Shown one piece after another: positions 14,226 through 22,991 of a DNA stretch of 64,000 nucleotides (positions within the stretch are counted from its first letter, which is position 1; every line of letters begins with the position of its first letter). The stretch is from Vogesella oryzae (GTDB lineage: Bacteria > Pseudomonadota > Gammaproteobacteria > Burkholderiales > Chromobacteriaceae), in the NCBI RefSeq assembly GCF_902829295.1, contig NZ_CADEPL010000018.1, positions 1-64,000 on the forward strand, in the 5' to 3' direction. The notes beneath the pieces are model-generated. The model did no database searches. It saw only the letters and a list, made by a program, of their open reading frames with translations, and was not told the DNA's origin. A program made the position numbers and the translations under genes.

Positions 14226-15402
14226 TATCAGCCCTACCCTTGGCAATTTGCGCGGACCACCATTCCAGCATCTCGCTACGCTGTGGCAAATACTCTGCCC
14301 GGTTATACGCCGCGCGTGTTTCGTTCTGATCGACGTGCGCCAACGCCATTTCAATCACGCGGGATTCAAATCCCGCTTCATGCAACGCAGTAGACGCCAA
14401 CGCCCGCAAACCATGCGCTGTCGTCTGCACAGCACCCCGCTTGAGAGCCATATTGGCTGTCGAGGCATTACAGTGAACCTTCGGATTCGTTCGGGAGGGG
14501 AATATGTACTCTCGATGGCCGCTGATGTCTCGCATGGCAGCAAGCACTTCCAACGCCCCCGTGGACAGCGGCACAAGGTGATCCCTGCGCCGCTTCATCT
14601 TTTCGGCGGGTATCCGCCACACCCCGTCCTCGATCTCATCCCAACGTGCCGCAGCTGCCTCACCAGGTCGCACAAGCGTCAGCAGCTGCCACTTCAATAA
14701 ATACCGCGTCACGATTGTGATGTCGGCCCCTTCTATCGCAGCAACCAACTCCGGCAATTGCTCCGGCTTCAATGCCCGAAAATTCCGCTTGGGTGCAGAG
14801 CGAAACGCCGCAGAAATCCCCACCGCCACATTGTTTTCCACCAAACCTTTAGCCAGCGCGTGCCCGCATACCATCGAAACAGCTGATTTTGCGCGCCGCA
14901 GGTAGACCAATGCGCCACGCGCCTCCATCGGCGCCAGTGCGTCAACCAGCATTCTGGAAGTGATGTCTTTCACAGGAAACGCCCCGAGATGGGGAAAGAT
15001 GTTGGCATCCAGCATCCGCCAGACTTGCTCGGCATAGTCCTCTGTCACGGTATCGCGCCAACGCTCGAACCAGCTTTCTGCTGTTTCTTTAAAGGTAGGG
15101 TCGGTCGCATAGACCTGCCGGCGATACTCGGACAACTTGGGATTGTTGCCAGCGGCAAGGTCTGCCCTCACCGCCTCGCGACGCTCGCGGGCTTGCGCCA
15201 GAGACATCGTCGGGTAATCACCAATCTTCAAACCATCCGGCTTGCGGTCGCTTGGGCGCAGGTAACTCATGCGCCAAACGCGCGCACCAGTCGGGTAAAT
15301 CCATAGCGCCAGACCGCCACCATCTGCCAACTTGATGAGCTTTTCACCAGGCTTGGTTTGATTGATCTTGGTGACTGTTAGAGGGGCAACGACACGAGAC
15401 AT
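14191..15402 (-). CDS. Tyrosine site-specific integrase, P4 type
   Basis: 403 residues. N-terminal DUF4102-like domain (KLADGGGLALWIYPTGARVWRMSY), SAM-like core-binding domain (~residues 95-190), then the catalytic domain. Active-site residues visible: Arg in LVRPGEAAAARW, HGLR (His-x-x-Arg) and Tyr in ETRAAYNRAEYL. This group typically integrates at tRNA 3' ends, and the gene starts 158 bases from the 3' end of tRNA-Ser. It inserts and excises the element to its left. Confidence 0.95.
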   Translation of the reverse strand: MSRVVAPLTVTKINQTKPGEKLIKLADGGGLALWIYPTGARVWRMSYLRPSDRKPDGLKIGDYPTMSLAQARERREAVRADLAAGNNPKLSEYRRQVYATDPTFKETAESWFERWRDTVTEDYAEQVWRMLDANIFPHLGAFPVKDITSRMLVDALAPMEARGALVYLRRAKSAVSMVCGHALAKGLVENNVAVGISAAFRSAPKRNFRALKPEQLPELVAAIEGADITIVTRYLLKWQLLTLVRPGEAAAARWDEIEDGVWRIPAEKMKRRRDHLVPLSTGALEVLAAMRDISGHREYIFPSRTNPKVHCNASTANMALKRGAVQTTAHGLRALASTALHEAGFESRVIEMALAHVDQNETRAAYNRAEYLPQRSEMLEWWSAQIAKGRADIKRHDSPPGGL

Positions 15403-15559
15403 AGCCTTACCACATAGACCGTTTTTCTTACCACTAAATTACCACAAAAAACGGATGATGCTAGGTGACAGGCTATTACAGGAAATGAATAACGCCGCCT
15501 TATCTGGCATGGGTTTCATGCCCACTTATTACCAGCCAAGACGGCGCATTATGAAGCAC

Positions 15560-15612
15560 TGGCGGAAGCGGTGAGATTCGAACTCACGGAAGGCTCGCAC
15601 CTTCGGCGGTTT
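15560..15612. other. Candidate attachment site in the tRNA-Ser 3' half
   Basis: P4-type integrases recombine in tRNA 3' ends, and the integrase is adjacent. The second copy would be left of the window, so the exact repeat cannot be defined here. Confidence 0.4.
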
Positions 15613-15649
15613 TCAAGACCGCTGCCTTAAACCACTCGGCCACGCTTCC
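15560..15649 (-). tRNA. tRNA-Ser (UGA anticodon)
   Basis: 90 bases including encoded CCA. The acceptor stem GGAAGCG/CGCTTCC, anticodon loop CTTGAAA and a long variable arm are visible, as expected for a class II tRNA. Its 3' end faces the integrase and is the likely attachment site of the prophage. Confidence 0.95.
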
Positions 15650-15693
15650 ATTAAAACATGCGCAACCGATTAAACAGCACATGTTTATTAAAC

Positions 15694-15778
15694 TGGTGCG
15701 AAAGGAGAGACTCGAACTCTCACGCCTTGCGGCGCTGGAACCTAAATCCAGTGCGTCTACCAATTCCGCCACTCTCGC
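15694..15778 (-). tRNA. tRNA-Leu (UAG anticodon)
   Basis: 85 bases including CCA. Acceptor GCGAGAG/CTTTCGC with one G-U pair, anticodon stem CTGGA/TCCAG around TTTAGGT, and a long variable arm. It lies 44 bases upstream of tRNA-Ser in the same orientation, so the two are probably co-transcribed. Confidence 0.95.
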
Positions 15779-15933
15779 AAACCAAGCATTGCTTGGCAGG
15801 GGTCGAATATTAGCCTGCAGTTTATAGATTGGCAAGCACTTGCAACAATCGGCAGCAGCATGGAAACTTGTGTAACCGTATGTAGTCATAACACGGCAAA
15901 ATCATATTTTTACAGAGCGAGGGCCACGTCGCC

Positions 15934-16623
15934 ATGCAACCGCAATTCCAGTCCGCATTCCAGACAACCACTTATTCGAGCAGCCGCCACAAGGTGTTGC
16001 GCAACACCTATGGCCTGCTTGGCCTTTCCATGGTCCCTACCGTTATTGGCGCCGCAGTTGGTACCAATATGAGCTTCGCCTTCCTGGCAGCCAGCCCGCT
16101 GATGGGCTCGCTGGCAATCATGGCGGTATTTTACGGCCTGGTATTTGCCATTCAGGCCAACCGCAACAGCGCGCTTGGCGTGCCACTGATGCTGGGCTTC
16201 ACCTTCATGATGGGTTTGCTGCTTGGCCCCTTGCTGCAGTTTGCCCTGAAGTTCACCAATGGTGCCCAGCTGATCATGGTAGCCGGCGGTGCAACCGCAG
16301 CGGTTTTTGCCGTCATGGCCGGCATTGCCACCACCACCAAGCGCGACCTGTCCGGCATGGGCAAATTCCTGAGCGTGGGCGCCATCGTGCTGATGGTAGC
16401 GGTAGTGGCCAACCTGTTCCTGCAACTGCCAGCCATGCACCTGGCGATTGCGGCAGCATTTGCCTTGTTCAGCTCGCTGATGATCCTGTGGGAAGTAAAG
16501 AATGTCGTAGACGGCGGTGAAACTAGCTACATCTCGGCATCACTGGGTATCTACATCAGTATCTACAACCTGTTCACCAGCCTGCTGCAGTTGCTGCTGG
16601 CCTTTGCAGGCGATCGCGACTAA
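15934..16623 (+). CDS. yccA: Bax inhibitor-1/YccA family membrane protein
   Basis: 229 residues with seven hydrophobic spans from about residue 25 to 225. SSRHKVLRNTYGLLGLSM at the start and SLGIYISIYNLFTSLLQLLL at the end are family signatures. YccA-type proteins sit in the inner membrane and modulate FtsH proteolysis in E. coli. The last residues carry the Asp-rich end typical of the family. The gene stands alone, with a strong terminator after it. Confidence 0.9.
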   Translation: MQPQFQSAFQTTTYSSSRHKVLRNTYGLLGLSMVPTVIGAAVGTNMSFAFLAASPLMGSLAIMAVFYGLVFAIQANRNSALGVPLMLGFTFMMGLLLGPLLQFALKFTNGAQLIMVAGGATAAVFAVMAGIATTTKRDLSGMGKFLSVGAIVLMVAVVANLFLQLPAMHLAIAAAFALFSSLMILWEVKNVVDGGETSYISASLGIYISIYNLFTSLLQLLLAFAGDRD

Positions 16624-16639
16624 GCACCACCCGCAAATA

Positions 16640-16690
16640 AACCGGCCCGCCCGGCGCTGCACCAGGCAGCACCGGGCGGGCCGGTTCTTT
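16640..16690. terminator. Strong bidirectional terminator
   Basis: AACCGGCCCGCCCGG pairs perfectly with CCGGGCGGGCCGGTT (15 pairs), then CTTTT. It lies between the convergent yccA and the 16714 gene. Confidence 0.85.
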
Positions 16691-16713
16691 TCAAGTCCAC
16701 CATCGAGCGACAG

Positions 16714-17103
16714 TTAAGCTTTCTTGGCAGCCGCCAGCAGTTGATGATGCGCGGCCAATACCTTGTAGCACTCCTGTGCAACCGACTGCAGCGCCTCCGC
16801 CTGCGCGTGACCGGCAAACTGCAAATCCGCATCCAGCGCCCGTAATGCACGCCGCACACTGGTACATACCTCTACTGCAGCATTGAAATCCGCCGCACAC
16901 AGCACCTTGCCATTCCGGATCCGGCGCGCATAAACCGCAGCCATTTGCGCATATTTATTCGCCAACTCGCAGCGCTGCCACGCCTCATCTTCCGCCAGAG
17001 CCGCAAACAGCTCCATTGCCTGTCGACAGGCCAGCTCTGCCTGAGCGAAGCGCAGTTGTTCCGTCTGCCTGTTACCGGCCGGCTTGCGAATCTTGTCATT
17101 CAT
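16714..17103 (-). CDS. Hypothetical helical protein downstream of tdk
   Basis: 129 residues from ATG 17103, overlapping the tdk stop by four bases. All-alpha, Ala/Gln-rich (AQAELACRQAMELFAALAEDEAWQRCELANKYAQMAAVY), probably a helical bundle. It is co-transcribed with thymidine kinase, but no link in function is evident. No family is recognised. Confidence 0.7.
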   Translation of the reverse strand: MNDKIRKPAGNRQTEQLRFAQAELACRQAMELFAALAEDEAWQRCELANKYAQMAAVYARRIRNGKVLCAADFNAAVEVCTSVRRALRALDADLQFAGHAQAEALQSVAQECYKVLAAHHQLLAAAKKA

Positions 17104-17663
17104 CGGGGTTCTCCGGAATAAAAACACTGCGCACACACCGCGTGGTAGCGGCTTTCATCGCCTATTTCCACTTGCGGCCCGTGATGCAGGCGCTGGCCAG
17201 CGGCATCGGTACGGATATGCATGGTCGCCTTGCGGCCACAAGCGCAGATGGTCTTGATCTCTTCGATATCTTCCGCCAGCGCCAGCAGCCAGGCGGCGCC
17301 CGGAAAAGGCTCGCCGCGAAAGTCGCTACGCAGGCCAAAACAGATAACGGGGAGATTACGGGTGTGCGCCAGCCGGTGCAGCTGCCGCACTTGTTCAGGA
17401 GTAAGAAATTGCGCCTCATCCAGCAAGACGCAAGCCAGGTCCGGGTAATCCTGCGCCAGGAAATCGAATCCGGCATCGTATGTGAGCGCATCACGCTGGA
17501 TACTCAAGCGCGAGGTAATTTTGCCGCTGCCGTAACGATCATCGATGGCAGCGGTATACAGACGCACCTGCTTGCCCATCGATTCATAGTTATGGGCGAT
17601 CTGCAGCAGCATCGTGCTCTTGCCGCTGTTCATCGCGGCATAGCGGTAAAAAAGTTTGGCCAT
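17100..17663 (-). CDS. tdk: Thymidine kinase
   Basis: 187 residues, normal length for the TK1-type enzyme that phosphorylates thymidine to dTMP (salvage). P-loop AAMNSGKST (residues 9-17), Walker B-like LLDEAQFL with the catalytic Glu near residue 83, and a structural zinc site formed by CACGRKA and CAQCF. Expected to be a cytosolic tetramer. Confidence 0.95.
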   Translation of the reverse strand: MAKLFYRYAAMNSGKSTMLLQIAHNYESMGKQVRLYTAAIDDRYGSGKITSRLSIQRDALTYDAGFDFLAQDYPDLACVLLDEAQFLTPEQVRQLHRLAHTRNLPVICFGLRSDFRGEPFPGAAWLLALAEDIEEIKTICACGRKATMHIRTDAAGQRLHHGPQVEIGDESRYHAVCAQCFYSGEPR

Positions 17664-17801
17664 GGCGATAGTGCAACGAGTGGCGAAAAGCGCGCCATTG
17701 TACCCGCACGCGACTACCGGGTGAACCGTGGATGACTTACGTTTACGTCACTGCGCGAGTATGCTTGCTGCACCGCACACAACACGCCATCAAGAGCCGA
17801 C

Positions 17802-18227
17802 ATGGAAAAGAAACTACCGCTACTGGATATCATCACCATCAGCATGCGCTGGGGCGACATGGATGCCGTCGGACACCTGAACAATACCTATTACTTCCGC
17901 TACATGGAGCAAATCCGGGTGGAATGGCTGGACGCCGCCGGCTTCCCCATCGATCCCAGCGGCATTGGCCCGGTCCTCGGCGCCACCAGCTGCACCTACA
18001 AGCGCGAACTGACCTACCCCGCTACCGTGGCAATCACCATCGAAGTGGAAAAGGTTGGCCGCAGCAGCCTGAAGCTGCGCCACCACTTCTACAAACAGGG
18101 CGATCCGGACACCATCTACGCAGTTGGCGAGGCCACCCTGGTGTGGGTCGATTACCAGGCCGGAAAATCAGTTTCCATCCCGGAACCGCTGCGCGAGCGA
18201 CTGCGCGCGGCCGGTGCCGAGGCCTGA
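17802..18227 (+). CDS. Acyl-CoA thioesterase, hotdog fold (4HBT)
   Basis: 141 residues. RWGDMDAVGHLNNTYYFRYMEQ holds the catalytic Asp and the GHLNN signature of YbgC/FadM-like 4HBT thioesterases. TYKRELTYPATV is the expected second strand. It hydrolyses acyl-CoA thioesters; the substrate cannot be told. One perfect AAGGTTGGCCGCA word lies in frame at 18051-18063. Confidence 0.85.
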   Translation: MEKKLPLLDIITISMRWGDMDAVGHLNNTYYFRYMEQIRVEWLDAAGFPIDPSGIGPVLGATSCTYKRELTYPATVAITIEVEKVGRSSLKLRHHFYKQGDPDTIYAVGEATLVWVDYQAGKSVSIPEPLRERLRAAGAEA

Positions 18228-18240
18228 GACACCAGCATGC

Positions 18241-18276
18241 AAAAAGCCGCTCACCCTCAGGGGAACGGCTTTTTGT
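18241..18276. terminator. Terminator after the thioesterase gene
   Basis: AAAAAGCCG pairs with CGGCTTTTT around an inner CCCT/AGGG stem, then GT. It lies between convergent genes and works in both directions. Confidence 0.8.
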
Positions 18277-18310
18277 CACTTCCATCGACGACAGGGAATT
18301 CGGGCACACC

Positions 18311-18673
18311 TCAGCCGGCATGCTGCCGGCGGCGTGATTTGCGCGGTTTTTCTGCCGGCAGGGCATCGCCCTCAAACTCGAACAACGAGGCGGTACGGCC
18401 GGTCTGCGATTGACAGGCAATCAGCATGGCGCGGTTGATCGCCTCTTTCTTGCTGACCCCCCACCACTCGATCATCTTGTCCAGTGCCTTTTGCGCATCG
18501 CGTGACAACTCTACCGTCACCGACAACTCCTGCAGCCGGTTGCGACGCAGCTCGCGGCTGCGACGCTTGCGCTCTGCCGGCGTCATGGCGCGCTCCCCCA
18601 GCGGCTTGCGACCCGGCTTGGCGCGAATGCCGCCAATCAGATCGATAGTAAAGTGGTCGCAAGGGTCTCGCAT
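18311..18673 (-). CDS. Ribbon-helix-helix-like regulator
   Basis: 120 residues. Residues ~50-90 (LSVTVELSRDAQKALDKMIEWWGVSKKEAINRAML) have a beta strand, two helices and a G-x-S-x-x-E turn like ribbon-helix-helix proteins. The N-terminal part is basic (RKRRSRELRRNR). A perfect 12-base palindrome lies eight bases upstream of the ATG, consistent with autoregulation. Targets unknown. Confidence 0.6.
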   Translation of the reverse strand: MRDPCDHFTIDLIGGIRAKPGRKPLGERAMTPAERKRRSRELRRNRLQELSVTVELSRDAQKALDKMIEWWGVSKKEAINRAMLIACQSQTGRTASLFEFEGDALPAEKPRKSRRRQHAG

Positions 18674-18680
18674 GGGTTGG

Positions 18681-18692
18681 GTGACGCGTCAC
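18681..18692. promoter_or_regulatory. Palindrome upstream of the ribbon-helix-helix gene
   Basis: GTGACGCGTCAC is a perfect palindrome beginning eight bases from the start codon at 18673. This is a sensible autoregulatory operator; binding is not shown. The rest of 18693-18926 shows no gene. Confidence 0.45.
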
Positions 18693-18926
18693 ACAGAAAA
18701 AAGGGGCGCAAGGATAGCACGAAGCCGCCGGATAACCCAGCACGCGCATGCCGGTTGCCGGCAAAAACCCGCCGGACATACCAGACCCGGCATCCGGCCA
18801 GCGCAATCAGCACCGGCAAGCAGCAGCAACCAGCAGACAAGTCAGCCAAGAGCGCCGCCACGCTCACCGGCGCCGCGCCCCGAATACCGCAGCAATTCTG
18901 CCGCCAGTTTGCCTACCGCAAGCAAC

Positions 18927-18939
18927 AAGGTTGGCCGCA
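18927..18939 (+). repeat. Intergenic copy of the 13-base word
   Basis: A perfect AAGGTTGGCCGCA one base after the stop of the minus-strand gene at 18941. Listed separately because it is non-coding. Confidence 0.9.
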
Positions 18940-18940
18940 A

Positions 18941-19291
18941 CTACCAGCGCTCGACCGGCACTGGTGGCAGACCATGACGACTGCGCGCCCGATTGCAGGC
19001 TTCCTCATAGATACCCACCGACGCCAGCTGGCCGAACTCGCGACACGGCGATGGCCGCACCGCATAGATGCTGCACGACACCTGCTTGCCCACCTCGCCT
19101 ACCAGCGCCACACAGCGCGACACGCCGTCGTCGGTACCGCACATGCGCATGGTGTTCGCCACCTCATGCACCGCCATTGCCGGCGGCACGCCGGCAACCT
19201 CGCCGTGCGCCAGCTCGGACTTATGGAACGACACGCGAAACGCGGCACAGCAAGCGCCGCACTCGGTACAACTGACTCGTAGTGCTTGCAT
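18941..19291 (-). CDS. YkgJ-family cysteine-cluster protein
   Basis: 116 residues from ATG 19291 (MQALRVSCTECGACC). In-frame ATGs at 19321 and 19369 are possible, but the conserved part starts here. The CTECGACC motif, CVAL, CSIYAVRPSPCREF and the late EACNRAR form the 8-Cys Zn/Fe cluster pattern of the UPF0153/YkgJ family. Members are small metal-binding proteins of unknown role. The gene is divergent from 19362. Confidence 0.8.
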   Translation of the reverse strand: MQALRVSCTECGACCAAFRVSFHKSELAHGEVAGVPPAMAVHEVANTMRMCGTDDGVSRCVALVGEVGKQVSCSIYAVRPSPCREFGQLASVGIYEEACNRARSRHGLPPVPVERW

Positions 19292-19361
19292 GGTGGGATT
19301 GGGCAGCAACCGGCCCGGCATGGTAAAACCGTGACTATACCCGTCACTTGCCGCCGTCACC

Positions 19362-20546
19362 ATGCACACCCCCGACCAGCTTCCCGCCGCACTGACACCG
19401 CCCGATTACCAGCACAGCCTCGCCAACCTGGCGGCGCGACTACACGGCACGACGGGCAGCCCGGCGCTGCAGCACCCGCTGCTGGATGGACTGGAGCAGG
19501 CAGAGACCATAGTCTTGCTGCTGATCGACGGCATGGGCGAGGCACAGTTGGCCGCACTGGCACCGGATGGCTGGCTGGCGCGCCAGCCACGCGACACATT
19601 GCGCTCGGTATTCCCCAGCACCACCACCGCCGCCATTACCACTTTGCTGACCGGTGCCGCACCATCACAACACGGTTTGCTGTCGTGGCACATCTGGGCA
19701 CCGGAGGCCGGCTGCATCGCCACCCCGCTGCCGCTGCGCGAGCACTGGCGGGGCAACGGCGAGGCACTGGCAGACGAGGCGCTGGCCGCGGCGCTGTATC
19801 GCCAGCCATCGGCGCTGATCGCCGGCGCGCGCAAGCCTTACGTGCTGCAACCTGCCTATATCGCCGACTCGCACTACAGCCGGCATCATGGCGGGGCGGC
19901 AGAAGCCCTGCCGTGGCATGGTTACGATGCGCTGTTCAGCCAGTTGGCCGCACTGGCGCAGCGTCCGGGCCGCAAATTTGTCTACGCCTACATCCCCGAC
20001 CTCGACTCGCTGATGCATCACAAGGGCACCCGCCACGCCCGCGCCCAGCAGCTGCTGCAACGACTGGACAAGCACTGCGCGGCGCTGGCCGGCCAGCTAC
20101 CCGCCAGCGCCCGCCTGCTGATTACCGCCGATCACGGCCAGCTGGACATTCCGCCGGAAAAGCTGCTGTTCATCAACGACTACCCGGAACTGGCCGCCAT
20201 GCTGGCACGGCCACTCTCCGGCGAGCCGCGCGTGGCTTTCTGCCAGGTTCGCCCGGAATGCCATACGGCGTTTCCGGCCGCCGTTGCCGCGACGCTGGGG
20301 CATGCCCTGTGGATCTTGAAAGCGGAGGACGTTCTTGCTGCCGACTGGTTCGGCCCTGGCCCGTACCACCCGCAACTGGCGGCGCGGCTCGGTGATTTCG
20401 TGTTGCTGATGAAGGATGACTGGGGACTGCTGCAGATGGTGGACGACAAGGAACGGCCAAAGCTGATCGGCAACCATGGCGGCATGAGCGCCGCCGAGAT
20501 GCTGGTGCCGCTGATCGTGTACACCGGCATGGCACCGGCGCCGTGA
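19362..20546 (+). CDS. Nucleotide pyrophosphatase/phosphodiesterase family protein
   Basis: 394 residues of the alkaline phosphatase superfamily. LLIDGMGEAQL carries the first metal-binding Asp. SVFPSTTTAAITTLLTG carries the nucleophile Thr. YIPDLDSLMHHKGT, ITADHGQ and GNHGGM give the remaining Asp/His metal ligands of the two-zinc site. It should hydrolyse phosphodiester or pyrophosphate bonds. No signal peptide is seen, so it is probably cytosolic. Two GTTGGCCGCA words are in frame (19547 and 19943). Confidence 0.85.
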   Translation: MHTPDQLPAALTPPDYQHSLANLAARLHGTTGSPALQHPLLDGLEQAETIVLLLIDGMGEAQLAALAPDGWLARQPRDTLRSVFPSTTTAAITTLLTGAAPSQHGLLSWHIWAPEAGCIATPLPLREHWRGNGEALADEALAAALYRQPSALIAGARKPYVLQPAYIADSHYSRHHGGAAEALPWHGYDALFSQLAALAQRPGRKFVYAYIPDLDSLMHHKGTRHARAQQLLQRLDKHCAALAGQLPASARLLITADHGQLDIPPEKLLFINDYPELAAMLARPLSGEPRVAFCQVRPECHTAFPAAVAATLGHALWILKAEDVLAADWFGPGPYHPQLAARLGDFVLLMKDDWGLLQMVDDKERPKLIGNHGGMSAAEMLVPLIVYTGMAPAP

Positions 20547-20550
20547 CCGG

Positions 20551-21543
20551 CTACAGCACCGCGGGCGCTTCCTGTTGCGGCCAGCGTTGTTGCCACTCGC
20601 GCCAGGCCTCGCGACTGAGCGTCGCCGGAAACACCACCCGCTTGCGCTGCTGCAGGTAACCAAGCAGCACCTCGGCGTAATCCAGCTGCTGCCCGCCCTG
20701 ATCGGGCGGCGTCAGCACCCCCATCCGGTTCACCCACACCGTATCCTGTTTGGCCTGGATATACTCCTCCGGCGTTTCCACGATCTGTTGCAGCAATTGC
20801 AGCTTGCCGGTCAGTGAGCCGAGCTTGCTGCCATCGACCAGTTCGCGCTGCACCTGCTCCAGCCGCTGCTCCGCCTGCTCGCGCGTCAGCACCCCGCTAA
20901 GGTTGAGCGCCTCGGCATTCAATACGCCGGAACCGGTTTTCAGCTGCAGCTGCAGCGCCTGCCGTTCGATTTCCAGCAATCGGCGGCGCGCTTCCAGCTG
21001 CTGCAAGCCCTGCCCCAGACTGGTACACCACACCGCATAGGCGTGCTCGCGCCCCTTGCGTATTGCCTCGTCTCGCGTGCTGCCGGCAGCCACAAAGCGG
21101 TGGCGGTCAAAGCTCAGCACGGTCTGCGGCACATCCTTGCGTACCGAGCCATCCGGCATCAGCACGCTGCCGAGACGGTGGGTTTCACTCGGCTCCATCG
21201 CCAGCATCAGCTGCACGGTATCGGCCGATGACGGGCGGGCAAAATAGTCGTGCAACGATTCGCTGCCGGCCAGGATGTCACTCAGCGACTGCGGCGAGGA
21301 AAACAGCAGGCCAACGCGCCGGTCCAGGCTGTAACCGGGCAGGCTCAGGTCCAGCGACTCCGGCAGCGTATCGCACAGCTCGTGCATATACTGCAGTGTG
21401 CGCCTCACCCCGCGTCGCAACTTGCGGCGACCGTCCGGCAGCAGTTGCAGGCGTGGCTCAACCTGTTCCACCAGCAACTGCACCGCAGCCTCGACATCCT
21501 GTCTGGATACCGGATGTCCGCTGCCCAACAGCCATTCCCACAT
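20551..21543 (-). CDS. Hypothetical protein with central coiled coil
   Basis: 330 residues, soluble. Residues ~165-250 form a long helical, coiled-coil-like region (LQQLEARRRLLEIERQALQLQL; LTREQAEQRLEQVQREL). The N-terminal ~160 residues look globular (GYSLDRRVGLLFSSPQSLSDIL). Convergent with the phosphodiesterase gene, four bases apart. I do not recognise a family. Confidence 0.75.
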   Translation of the reverse strand: MWEWLLGSGHPVSRQDVEAAVQLLVEQVEPRLQLLPDGRRKLRRGVRRTLQYMHELCDTLPESLDLSLPGYSLDRRVGLLFSSPQSLSDILAGSESLHDYFARPSSADTVQLMLAMEPSETHRLGSVLMPDGSVRKDVPQTVLSFDRHRFVAAGSTRDEAIRKGREHAYAVWCTSLGQGLQQLEARRRLLEIERQALQLQLKTGSGVLNAEALNLSGVLTREQAEQRLEQVQRELVDGSKLGSLTGKLQLLQQIVETPEEYIQAKQDTVWVNRMGVLTPPDQGGQQLDYAEVLLGYLQQRKRVVFPATLSREAWREWQQRWPQQEAPAVL

Positions 21544-21670
21544 GATTTACGCCTTTTGTCCGACCGAGAGGTATTCCAATATATTAAACTACGCCGGCTT
21601 TTAGCCGCACGCCCCGCCGCAAACACCTACAAAACAAAACCACGGCACTGCCGTTACAAGAAAGATTGTC

Positions 21671-22927
21671 ATGAGCCCCGTTTTGTTCCGCTTCCTTGCC
21701 CCCGCCCTGCCCGTGCTATGCCTACCGCTTGCCGGCAGCCTGTTGCTGGACAGCCAGGGAGCGCAACTCACGCTGGACCTGTGCAGCATCGCGGTGATCT
21801 TGCTGATCGTTGCCTGGCGTGCGCACAGCCTCTTCATCCGCCCCCTGCAGCATATCGATAGCCACCTGGAAAAGCTGGCGACAGAACCGCTAAACCTGGC
21901 CCAGCCGCTGCCGGAACAGAATTACGGCCACTGGGACGGCAGTACCAACCATATCAACAGTGTCTTCCAGCGCATCGACAACAGTTTCGGCGTCGTACTG
22001 GCATCGGCAGCTCGCCTGATGCCCATGGCGCAGGAGCTGACTGACACCTACAGTGCCATCCTGCAGAAAAACATGCTGCAGGCATCCCATGGCGAAGTGC
22101 TGGTACAGGGCATTGCCAGCATGATTGTCCAGACCGAGCAACTGCGCGGCCAGCTGCAGGCCATTACCGCGGCAGCCGCCAATGCCGGGCAGGATATGGC
22201 TACCAGCAGGGAGGCAACGCTGATCGTTATCGATGGCGTAACCGAAGTTGCGCACCTGCTGGAACAGTCCGGGCATGATGTACGGACGCTGTCGGAAGCC
22301 TCCGCGCGAATCGGCAGCATTCTGGATGTCATCCGTGACATTGCCGACCAGACCAATCTGCTGGCCCTTAACGCCGCTATCGAGGCGGCGCGTGCCGGCG
22401 AAATGGGCCGCGGCTTTGCGGTGGTGGCGGATGAGGTGCGCAAACTGGCACACCGCACTCAGGAAGCCACCACCCAGGTGCGGGAGATCATGGGAGAAGT
22501 GCAGCTCGGCACCAATAATGTGGTCAAAGTCATGGCGTCTTCCCAGCAACGCGCAACCGATACCGCCGCACATGCCGACAGCTCGCGAGCAAAGCTGGAC
22601 CGGATTACCGCCTCCATCTCCGACATCAGCACCGCGGCGGCCGGCATCGGCGAAGCCGTCGCCATCCAGAACGAGGCCATGAACACCTCGAAAAGCTCGT
22701 GCGATATCCTGGTACAACTGAACCAGGATGCCCTGAGCACCAGCCGCATCCATTCGGTGTCGCCAGAAGACCTGCGCAAACTCGGCGACCGCCTGAAGAG
22801 CGCCCTCACCCACTTTGAATTGAGCCACTTCCAGTGGAATGACCAGCGCCGCAATCTTGCCCGCACCAGCGAACTGGCTCTGTCCGGCGCAGACGCCGCG
22901 ACAAGCGGCGACATCGAGCTGTTCTGA
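21671..22927 (+). CDS. Methyl-accepting chemotaxis protein, short sensor
   Basis: 418 residues. Two hydrophobic spans near the N-terminus ([21 protein letters not shown] and [14 protein letters not shown]) leave almost no periplasmic loop, so it probably senses an internal or membrane signal. The signalling hairpin is canonical ([20 protein letters not shown], then [14 protein letters not shown]). Works with CheA/CheW at the receptor array. No CheR-binding pentapeptide is obvious at the C-terminus. Confidence 0.9.
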   Translation: MSPVLFRFLAPALPVLCLPLAGSLLLDSQGAQLTLDLCSIAVILLIVAWRAHSLFIRPLQHIDSHLEKLATEPLNLAQPLPEQNYGHWDGSTNHINSVFQRIDNSFGVVLASAARLMPMAQELTDTYSAILQKNMLQASHGEVLVQGIASMIVQTEQLRGQLQAITAAAANAGQDMATSREATLIVIDGVTEVAHLLEQSGHDVRTLSEASARIGSILDVIRDIADQTNLLALNAAIEAARAGEMGRGFAVVADEVRKLAHRTQEATTQVREIMGEVQLGTNNVVKVMASSQQRATDTAAHADSSRAKLDRITASISDISTAAAGIGEAVAIQNEAMNTSKSSCDILVQLNQDALSTSRIHSVSPEDLRKLGDRLKSALTHFELSHFQWNDQRRNLARTSELALSGADAATSGDIELF

Positions 22928-22941
22928 GTTAGCAATAAACA

Positions 22942-22977
22942 TGCGGCCAACCTTTGCAAGGTTGGCCGCATTGTTTT
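22942..22977 (+). terminator. Terminator built from two facing copies of the repeat word
   Basis: TGCGGCCAACCTT, loop TGC, AAGGTTGGCCGCA: a perfect 13-pair stem, then TTGTTTTT. The stem is exactly an inverted pair of the recurring 13-mer, as uptake sequences of Neisseria often form terminators. Confidence 0.9.
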
Positions 22978-22991
22978 TGGCAGCAACAGGC

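Noticed and set aside
18637-18867. 76-codon minus-strand frame upstream of the ribbon-helix-helix gene
   Set aside because: It would run across the palindrome and into the confirmed gene; weak composition.
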